Positions 1 to 64,000 of a stretch of 64,000 bases of DNA are shown here, piece by piece. A program made the translations under genes and the position numbers. Within the stretch, counting starts at the first letter, position 1. Each line of letters opens with the position of its first letter. The notes below the pieces were generated by a model. It was not told where the DNA came from. It worked only from the letters and a program-made list of their open reading frames with translations, and did no database searches. Source of the DNA: Amorphochlora amoebiformis (Eukaryota > Cercozoa > Chlorarachniophyceae); the NCBI GenBank assembly GCA_054601695.1, contig BAAHQB010000088.1, positions 620,001 to 684,000 on the forward strand. Reading direction: 5' to 3'.

Positions 1-46
<46 letters not shown>

Positions 47-87
47 ATATATATATATATGTACGTGTGTACATATGTATATTATAA

Positions 88-138
<51 letters not shown>

Positions 139-203
139 ATATATATATATGTCTGTATGTATATATGCGTGGACTACCAATTCATGTATGTGTGTACCTT
201 GAT

Positions 204-246
<43 letters not shown>

Positions 247-319
247 GTGTGTGTGTGTGTGTCTGTATGTGTATGTATATATGCGTGTACTATCAATTCA
301 TGTATATGTATATGTGTAC

Positions 320-5784
<5,465 letters not shown>

Positions 5785-6102
5785 TCTTCCGAATAGCGTT
5801 TCCCACAGACCGGTGGGTCGCCACAGTAACGAGGACACGTGTTAACGATCTGATTAAAAATTAGAATTTCTCGGTTTTAGGTAAATAATTTTTCGGTTGC
5901 CATAAATTAGGATATTTAGCCTGGATTCACCACGCACGTGCCCCCGGAATCCAAACTCAAACGCGTTCCCGGTCACGTAACCCAACTTCTCCCGCTCATC
6001 CCCCCCCCCCACCCGAGTTCTCAAATCGATTCAATTAAACCCACATTTTCATTTCTATCTCTTCGCTCTTCAATCTTAAAACGTTTTCGGTTCCCGCCAA
6101 AG
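5785..6102. promoter_or_regulatory. Divergent promoter between CFAP57 and the membrane-protein gene
   Basis: About 318 bp separate the two ATGs. It is the first unique sequence of normal base composition in the region. It contains two CACGTG palindromes (about 5834 and 5935), a C-rich run at about 6001-6012, and an E2F-like TTCCCGCCAA at 6091-6100 directly before the plus-strand ATG at 6103. No TATA box is obvious. Function is inferred from position only. Confidence 0.6.
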
Positions 6103-18002
<11,900 letters not shown>

Positions 18003-18137
18003 CCCAAACCCTAACCCTAACCCTAACCCTAACGCTAACCCTAATACTAACCCTACCCTATTGATATGCATTCCAACCAGAGCTTTTAAGCGTGTAGATG
18101 TAATTGTTTGTATGTGAGTACATACTTTTAATGTATA

Positions 18138-18169
<32 letters not shown>

Positions 18170-18375
18170 ATATAAACACACGCACAAATATATATATATA
18201 TATATATGTATGTGTGTATATATATATATAATATACATATATATCAATATATATACATGTGTATCTTTACGCATATATATAATATACACATATTTATATG
18301 TATGTGAATATGTATATTACCTTCAGTCCCAAACACCAGTTATAACAAAGGGGGTTCAGATAAGCTATTTCTTTG

Positions 18376-18420
<45 letters not shown>

Positions 18421-18456
18421 TAATGTACATGCACACACACATATCCATACATACCT

Positions 18457-18489
<33 letters not shown>

Positions 18490-18536
18490 CACAACATGGA
18501 TATACATACGTAAATAAAATAAAAAGAGTATACATC

Positions 18537-18568
<32 letters not shown>

Positions 18569-19323
18569 TTTAATTTACATAGAAACATGTAAGTAAAAAA
18601 TTATATCACAGGGATAGATGGAACACAATAATGCAATCTCGACGCCGGGTTAACCCTAACCCTAACCCTAACCTTAACCCTAACCCTCACCCTAACCCAA
18701 ACCCGAACCCTTGACTAACCCTAACAACATCGGAAATCACTTGATATATATACTGGTAAAGGAAATCTTCTAACTGTAGACCTGACTAATCCTAACCCTT
18801 CCTATCTCTAACCCTAACCCTAACCCTAACCCTGACCCTGACCTAAATTCCCACATTTTCACGATCTAACACTAACCCTAACCTAAACCCTAACCCTAAC
18901 CCAAACTCTAACCCTAACCCTAACGATATTAGAAGTCTTTGGATATTCTCGTGACCCTAACCCTAACCCTAACCCTAACCCTAGCGTCCAAATCAGAAAC
19001 CACTGTATGGACTGGTGGAAATCCCGACTTCCTCACCTCCCAAACCTAACCCTAACCCTGTTAACCCTAACCCTGAACCTTACAACCTTGACCCTAACAC
19101 TAACCCCCTAGCCCTAACCCTACCTCTATAACCCTAACCCTAACCACGTTAGAAATCTCTTGATGTACTCATGGCTGACAACGCTAATCCTAGCCCTAAC
19201 CCTCACACTAACCCTAACCCTAACCGTAACCTAACCCTAACCCTAACCCAAACCCTAACCCTCTAATGATATTAGAAATCTATTGATATACTCGTGGAGG
19301 AAGGAAGACCACCACCGCCTGTT
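18003..19323. repeat. Intergenic telomere-like array between two plus-strand genes
   Basis: CCCTAA units at 18003-18055 and densely at 18652-19265 on the plus strand, broken by five copies of a ~30-bp motif (see findings). A unique island at 18316-18372 (CAG acceptor-like start, short open frame [16 protein letters not shown]) could not be joined in phase to either neighbour and may be UTR or a minor exon. The rest is (TA)n. The last motif copy ends about 25 bp before the next start codon. Confidence 0.8.
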
Positions 19324-25590
<6,267 letters not shown>

Positions 25591-26000
25591 TCACGACATA
25601 ACTAGATCTAGTAACATCAATTTTATGATCATAATTATTAACTAGTTACCATCGGAAGTACCTTAACTAGCTTAAGCTAGTTCTAGTAATTAAGCTTCTA
25701 GTGCTTACTGACGGAACCCATTTCTTCTAGTTCTTACCTAGCTTACGTCTAGTACGTAGAGTCTTCTAGATCTACTCCTCGATCTAGTCGATATGAAACT
25801 CGTTTGCTGTCGTCGATATCTAGACCAGTCTGCTAGTCTAGTAGTACTTAAGACATTATCTAGTATAAGACAGCTAGCTATACTAGAGTACTATTGTATT
25901 ACGCAGCCTAGGTAGATCTAGTAGATACATAGATCTGTACTAAAGTAGAATATATTCTAGATCATGATTCTAGTGATTGTGCGTGTTGTGTGGTGCTAAG
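25591..26000. other. CTAG-rich convergent intergenic spacer (EF-hand / RRM genes)
   Basis: Roughly 22 CTAG tetranucleotides by eye between 25600 and 25975, where one or two would be expected. No microsatellite and no exon. It starts right after the EF-hand stop codon and lies between the 3' ends of two convergent genes. CTAG is its own reverse complement, so the signal reads the same in both transcripts. Confidence 0.75.
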
Positions 26001-26075
26001 GTTGTAGGATGTTTCAATATTGGGCTTTCAATTAATATTCAATCCTAAAGTGCAAGCCCATCAATGTACCTTACT

Positions 26076-26502
26076 TTAAAAACTCTTTCTTCCTCCTCTT
26101 TCCCTTCCCCTCCCCCTCCCCCTCCTGCCTCGTCCTCTCCCCCTCCCCCTCCTTCCACGTCCCCTCCCCCCTCTCCCAGATCTTCCTCTTCCTCTCCCAC
26201 CTCTTCCATCTCTCTCGCTTCGCCATCCTCCCCTGCCTCTTCCCCCCGCCCATCTCCCTCTTCCTAGTCCCCTTCCTCTCCCTCTTCCTAGTCCCCTTCC
26301 TCTCCCTCGCCCCCTCCCACCCCTTTTCGCGCCCCCTCCTCTCCCCTTATCTCCAAAGTCCTGCGGTTGGCCATGCACTCTCTCTCTTCTGCCTCTGCCT
26401 CCGCCTCCTGTGGGTCGTTCCGATCGTCTGCCTCTTCCCCTTCCTCTTCCCCTTCCTCTTCCCCTTCCTCTACCTGTTGCTCGCCCTCCCTTTGTGTTTT
26501 CC
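26076..26502 (-). CDS. Low-complexity terminal exon: RG tail in one frame, acidic EG tail in another
   Basis: The purine-rich minus strand is open for 142 codons as (RG)n with islands such as SERPT and [11 protein letters not shown]. In a second frame it reads [16 protein letters not shown] and ends at 26288. Exon 27899-27942 joins in the RG frame; including the 38-nt exon 27297-27334 would shift to the acidic frame. A partial copy of its start (acceptor plus GGAAAACCCAAAGGG) lies upstream at about 26583-26634. Confidence 0.55.
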
Positions 26503-26539
26503 CTGTTTTGGGAATATGATATATTATGTATATATACAT

Positions 26540-26602
<63 letters not shown>

Positions 26603-26629
26603 CACCCTTTGGGTTTTCCCTGTTTTGTG

Positions 26630-26668
<39 letters not shown>

Positions 26669-27563
26669 ATGTTTACATCCCAAGAAATACTACATACGTA
26701 GCAAATTCATATACCCTTTCTCGTCAAAATCTGAGTTCATCTTTCGCTTTTTGCCTGGATGTCCTAACATCAGGGTTACGGTTAGGTTCACTCGAACCAT
26801 TAGGGTTAGGATTAGATTAGGTTACCCTAACAGCATTAGAGTTGGGATCGGGTTTTCCCCGACGATTAGGGTTAGGGTTAGGGTTAGAGACCTATAATAT
26901 TCAGGGTCAGAGACTTAAATTTTTCGGAAAATAGTTATTCACTTCTTCGGGCGTGAGAATCCCGATTAAAAAACCCTAGCCGTGTAAATTAACCCCCAAC
27001 CCTAGTTAATTAATTCCAAAACACACACAGTGTAATCAATCTCGCCCTATCCCTAGCCCAACGCCCTAACCCTAACCCTAACCCTATCCCTAACCCGAGG
27101 TCTCTTCTCTAGTATCGAGCTTGGATCGAGGGTTATGATTGGGAGAGGAGGCTTAGGGTTAACAGGGTTAGGGAGGGTTTGGTCAGGGTTAGGGCTTGGG
27201 ATACCATCCGGGGGTCCGATCGTTAACAGGGTTAGGGTGAGGGATAGCGCTAGGGTAAGGGTTAGGGTTGGGGTTGAGGTTAGGGTTAGGGTTTACCATC
27301 CGAAGGTCTGGTCTTGAGGGACCGTTTGGCTTTCCTAGGGTTGGGGTTGGGGTTAGGGTTAGGGTTAGGATATGTGTGAGTAATATTTTGTGAGTATGTA
27401 TGTTTGTATATGTACGTACAATGTGTTTTATTTATGTACTATATGTACACGAGTCATGATTAGATGAATATGTAAATATATTCGTAAAAAAAATGAATAT
27501 GTAAATATTTAGATGTATATATATATATACATAATGTATATATATATGTATATGTATATATAA

Positions 27564-27602
<39 letters not shown>

Positions 27603-27635
27603 TATAATATATGTATGTATGTATACATATATATG

Positions 27636-27689
<54 letters not shown>

Positions 27690-27779
27690 CATGAATACAA
27701 CTCATACGTGAAAAATGTATATATATATATATATATATAATACATATATATATGTATATATATGTAAAAAACATATGTA

Positions 27780-27824
<45 letters not shown>

Positions 27825-27826
27825 TG

Positions 27827-27860
<34 letters not shown>

Positions 27861-28455
27861 TATTTACATATTTATGATACATTTATACATTTCCATACCT
27901 TTTATTAAGCAGCTTCTGACGTTTCTTACTCTCCTGGATCGCCTAAAATTAATGTTAGGCTTAGGCTTAAGACTAGACTTAAGCTTAAGACTAAACTAAG
28001 GCTTAGTATTAAGCTTAGGCTTAAGACTAGACTTAGGCTTAGTATTAGGAGGCTTAGGCTTAAGACCAGACTTAGGCTTAGTATTAGGCTTAGGCTTAGT
28101 ATTAGGCTTAGGCTTAAGACCAGAGTTAGGCTTAGTATTAGGCTTAGGCTTAAGACTAGAATTTGGCTTAGTATTAAGCTTAGGCTAAGGCTAGGGTTGG
28201 GTTAGGTGAATTTTAGTGGTTATATTGTCAAGAAAACCCTTAGGCGCGTCAGTTGTCCATCGATAGCTTTTTTCACTAGATCCTAGAATATAAGTATTGT
28301 ATATATATGTAAATATATATATATATATATATATACAACATATATATATTTATATATATATGTATTACATGTTTACGTAAATATGTATGGCTGTATAAAC
28401 CATGTAGAAGTATATATATATATATATATGTATATAATATTCATATATATATATT

Positions 28456-28539
<84 letters not shown>

Positions 28540-28811
28540 TATATAAATATATCTACATAATATAAGATATGCAAAAATTTACAGTTGATATAAATCCACT
28601 CATATTATAAAATATTCCTTCACGATCCATATAAATATTTCCTTACCATTACACAGATTCCCAAACCCCAATTGCATGTTTAGGGTTAGGGTTAGGGTTA
28701 GGGTTAGGGTTAGGGTTAGGGTTGAACTTCTTTCGAGAGCGTAGGGCGAACATTAATTACTCTTCCCTTGAATTTAGTCCTGTAAGATGTATAAATGTAG
28801 GTGTATACATA

Positions 28812-28844
<33 letters not shown>

Positions 28845-28851
28845 GTGTATA

Positions 28852-28904
<53 letters not shown>

Positions 28905-29358
28905 ATATTGCATAATATGTAATAGATGTCTAACATAGTCCCAGCTAACCCCCTAAGCCTAACCTGTGGAGTAAAAGGGCCTTTTCCTTGGCAGTTTCTG
29001 CGTCTTCTCCAAGGAAATCAATAAAGACAACACCCTGTATTCAACATGGTTTTTATGTATACATGTTATAGTTGCATATATAAATACATATATATATATA
29101 TATATATATATATTGACATATATTGTATGTATAGGTGTGTATGTAGATATAATAGTACACCTTAAATTTAGGTGGAGAGCGAGTTCTATCCAGAACCATC
29201 CTGCAGTCTATTCCTATTGCCTACATATATATTATGTTTGTATATATATATATCTCTATATATATATTTCTATATATATATATAATATAAATATACATAT
29301 ATATATATATATATATATATTTATATGTATATATACACGTACATATATACACACGCAC

Positions 29359-29417
<59 letters not shown>

Positions 29418-29672
29418 TATATAGATATACATACATACACATAAATGTACATGCACACATATGATACATACATACATATATATATATATATACACATATA
29501 TATATTATATATATATATGTATATATATATATTTAATATATATATTTAACATATATATATATATATATATATGTTTGTATATCTATACATATTATAACAT
29601 ACACGTGTATGAATATTCTTTATACATCAATATATGTTCATGCACGCACAGTAAATATAGCATATATATAAC

Positions 29673-29771
<99 letters not shown>

Positions 29772-30163
29772 CACACATGAACATACCCCCAACTTCGAGC
29801 ACGACTCGAAAAGCTCAACAATCTCCCCCTTACTCGCCTCATACGGCACCTACCAGCCCCAAAAGATCTTAAAATACCCTTATTCTATAGTCAATTCCTT
29901 CTCGCCATAAAATTAGACTTTCTCATAGTCACCTGTGTCACGTGAACGCTCGCCTTTATTCCCAAGCTGTAACCCAAACCCAGGGCCGGAAGCCTTTCCG
30001 CTGTTTCCTCCTCTCCCTCGCTCCCCCTCACCTCTTCCGTTAACCCTTCTTTGAATGGAACCTCCGCCCATTCGAGAAGACCTTCTGGTAAGTGCTCTAG
30101 TTTCGATTCTGTGGAAGCGGGGGGAGGGGACGGCTTCTTTCTCTTTTTCCGGCGGGTCGGCAT
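26076..30163 (-). CDS. RRM RNA-binding protein with probable Gly-Arg-rich tail
   Basis: Exons on the minus strand: 29933-30163, 29787-29849, 29161-29220, 28964-29034, 28728-28779, 28238-28282, 27899-27942, then 26076-26502 in the favoured model (330 aa, phases exact). Start [11 protein letters not shown] is a basic NLS-like N terminus; about 65 mostly acidic residues follow. One complete RRM: RNP2-like SVHVTQVPY, helix [14 protein letters not shown]1-like KFKGVVFIDF, helix [14 protein letters not shown], and GRVINVRP. A basic helical stretch ([29 protein letters not shown]) leads into a ~140-residue RG-rich tail, as in nucleolin/Nop12-like nucleolar proteins. An alternative 3' end uses 27297-27334 plus 26935-26975 ([19 protein letters not shown]... 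to TAA). Shares its promoter with the plus-strand gene at 30484. Probably nucleolar; exact orthology not determined. Confidence 0.8.
26583..26634 (-). repeat. Copy of the start of the RG-tail exon
   Basis: AAACAGGGAAAAC with following CCAAAGGG on the minus strand repeats the acceptor and first ~20 nt of the exon at 26502. Lies upstream (5') of it in the preceding intron. Confidence 0.75.
26770..27370. repeat. Mixed telomere-like array, mostly TTAGGG on plus
   Basis: TTAGGG-type units at 26770-26890 and 27150-27370, CCCTAA at about 27060-27095. It encloses the optional RRM exons 27297-27334 and 26935-26975; the acceptor of the first is CCCTAG within the repeat. A copy of the 27297 exon tail plus donor (CGGATGGTATCC on minus) sits downstream at about 27193-27222. 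Confidence 0.8.
27945..28200. repeat. TTAGGC higher-order array in RRM intron 6
   Basis: TTAGGC and TTAAGACTAGAC alternate in a repeating pattern (for example GGCTTAGTATTAGGCTTA several times). It begins 3 bp from the exon at 27942. A variant of the telomere-like family, intronic. Confidence 0.85.
28681..28724. repeat. Perfect (TTAGGG)7 in RRM intron 5
   Basis: Seven perfect units on plus (CCCTAA in the sense RNA), starting 3 bp beyond the exon 28728-28779 donor. Confidence 0.95.
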
Positions 30164-30483
30164 GGCTTTGTCGGGGTGAACTGTGACAATTGAACGTGAC
30201 ATTATTCTTGTATATCTATAGACGGATATCAAAGATATCCAGTAAAGGATATAAACGAGTTTGGCGGCTAAGCCGAAAATATATTATAAAGGTTTAAGTT
30301 AACTATTAGAGGTCTAGTTATTAACTCATTAGAGGTCCTATTGATCAAATTGAAACGGTATACTCGAAACGTCGTGGTGCACGAAGCCGTCGTTCGCTCG
30401 CTTTGCTGGCCTCCCTTGAAATTCCCGCCTAAAAGCTGTTTCCTTGTTGACTGAAAACTTCGCGCGAAAACTGTTTCGGAGAG
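30164..30483. promoter_or_regulatory. Divergent promoter between RRM and TIG-receptor genes
   Basis: 320 bp between ATGs, unique sequence. Contains TTCCCGCC at 30422-30429 and a palindromic TTCGCGCGAA at about 30459-30468, both E2F-like, plus a GATATC-AAA-GATATC inverted motif at about 30226-30240. Function inferred from position. Confidence 0.55.
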
Positions 30484-54234
<23,751 letters not shown>

Positions 54235-54699
54235 AACTATGGAGTCACTTTGGGATTTTACTAGTATACTGACTAAATACATAATCTAGTAATTGAAAGT
54301 TTAAATATGCTAGTGCTAGTAGTGGATAGACTAGAGAGGGCAAAAATTTACATCCTAGACATCGAAAAAAAAATTACATGAAATATAAACCTTCTGACCT
54401 TAATTCCAGCTAGACCTTGCCTTGTCTCTACGACTAGTACGAGTCTGAAAAGAGGATGGTCTGGAGCGAACTGTGATACTATCTAGACTATCTTCTAGAT
54501 CTTTTAAATCTTGTACTACTGGACCAGCTGGACTAGTTACGTATATTTACTACATTTATCACGATAATTCCCTACATCTAGTATATATATATATTTATAT
54601 GGATTTTTAACTGTTTTTATCTAGTTTATGCATATACGGATATACTAGATATATCTAGTATCGTATATATCTAGATATCGATATATACACATATATATG

Positions 54700-54748
<49 letters not shown>

Positions 54749-54908
54749 TTCTGGATATTTGAAGTCCGGCGGATAGATCTCAATCGACAGTAAAATTCAT
54801 TTACTCTAGTTACTTGCACTAGTTGCAACGACTCGAGTTGAATTCACTTGTACTGGAGTTCTAGAATTGCGATGGAATAGCCAGGTGTGTCGGTTGCATT
54901 ATGGAAAG
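54235..54908. other. CTAG-rich convergent intergenic spacer (TIG receptor / unknown gene)
   Basis: About 19-20 CTAG by eye between 54231 and 54862, including the one containing the receptor's TAG stop. Includes a short (TA)n at about 54700-54745. No exon detected. Placed between the 3' ends of convergent genes, as in the spacer at 25591-26000. Confidence 0.7.
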
Positions 54909-63320
<8,412 letters not shown>

Positions 63321-64000
63321 GCCTGTCGCAGTCTTCTTCCACCGACTCCTATGGTTTCTACCGGCTCCTACCTATATATACAAAAAAGATATATCCTCAT
63401 ATCCTCTCCCACACACCTGTCTCTTCCCTCCTCATACTACCCTTCCCTTTCTCACTCCTCATTCTCTTCCGTTTTCTTCTTCGCCCTCCCTGTCTCTCCT
63501 ATCGCCGTTCCCTCTCTTTGTCTGTCTCTCTGCCCCATCTCTTCCCCTTCCTCTGTCCTTTTCTCTCCCTCACTTCTCGAGCGCTCTTTTCTCGATTGAA
63601 TCAATTACGTCCTTTGGCGTCGATAAGAGCACCCTAGAGGCCACCAGGAGCCCCAAAGCGCTTAATATTCGAATATATCTTCCCTCCCGCGCACACCTGA
63701 GTTTGGAGGCGGAATTCCCGCGCGATTCAGCAAATCAGTCAGGAACTTGACCAACTCCCACGCCCCACTCCCCCCCGTAGGGCAATCCCCGCATCCAGCA
63801 ACCGCATTCAAAATCATTCCAATAGGATAAGAATTGAAGAGACCGCAAGGAATACTGAAAAATCGCCCTTCATGACCCTAGTCACCTCACCCCAACTCAC
63901 CATCGCTTTGGAGGTCGGACATTCGGAGCCGACATTTTTTTGAGAGTAAAGTTAAAATCTCGGTTGTATTAAACGTTCGTCGCTCCACATCCGCGGTAGG
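63321..64000. promoter_or_regulatory. 5' region of the unknown gene, pyrimidine-rich then unique
   Basis: 63400-63590 is CT-rich on plus (purine in the minus transcript), then about 400 bp of unique sequence with E2F-like TTCCCGCGCG at 63715-63724. Plus-strand ORFs here are low-complexity S/P/L; a divergent gene may start beyond the window. No exon could be proven. Confidence 0.45.

Noticed and set aside
18652-19265. A true chromosome end or telomere
   Set aside because: Genes continue on both sides and the repeats are degenerate, short and intronic or intergenic; interstitial.
28647-28677. Alternative start exon [10 protein letters not shown] for the RRM gene
   Set aside because: Strong GTAAGG donor, but no acceptor or promoter; a better exon boundary at 28282 makes it unnecessary.

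Overview
This is a window of nuclear DNA from an intron-rich eukaryote, most likely a flagellated protist or alga; the lineage cannot be fixed from the sequence. The evidence is GT-AG introns (two look GC-AG), a standard code with TAA, TGA and TAG all used as stops, a ciliary/flagellar gene (CFAP57-like), and many TTAGGG-type interstitial repeats. Only about 10% of the bases look coding. Exons are tiny (about 10-230 nt, typically 40-70) and sit as islands of normal composition inside very long (TA)n microsatellites, telomere-like arrays, one 344-bp (CG)n tract and polypurine/polypyrimidine stretches. Long six-frame ORFs made of Y/I/C/V/H/T or A/R repeats are microsatellite translations, not genes. 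I rebuilt six genes by hand, joining islands at splice signals and requiring reading phase to hold across every junction.

Layout: (1) 5784 to 320, minus: 5' part of a CFAP57/WDR65-like WD40 protein, running off the left edge. (2) 6103-18002, plus: multipass membrane protein with a cysteine cluster, divergent from gene 1 over a ~320-bp promoter. (3) 19324-25590, plus: 194-aa EF-hand protein resembling neuronal calcium sensors. (4) 30163 to 26076, minus: RRM RNA-binding protein with a probable Gly-Arg tail. (5) 30484-54234, plus: ~40-exon receptor-like protein with signal peptide, Calx-beta-like and IPT/TIG ectodomain, one TM segment and a ~400-residue cytoplasmic part; it shares a ~320-bp divergent promoter with gene 4. 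(6) 63320 to 54909, minus: 276-aa protein I do not recognise.

Four patterns stand out. Partial copies of exon edges, each with its splice site, lie in neighbouring introns: copies of exon starts upstream, copies of exon ends downstream. Both 3'-to-3' convergent spacers (25.6-26.0 kb and 54.2-54.9 kb) are packed with the palindrome CTAG. Telomere-like repeats inside genes nearly always have the CCCTAA strand as the sense strand and often supply the 3' splice site. All three 5' regions (two divergent promoters and the region upstream of gene 6) carry an E2F-like TTCCCGC motif.

The genes do not form an obvious pathway: axoneme assembly (1), membrane/surface functions (2, 5), calcium sensing (3), RNA binding (4) and unknown (6). 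All gene models are inference from one strand of text without transcript data; phase consistency over ~90 introns is the main support.
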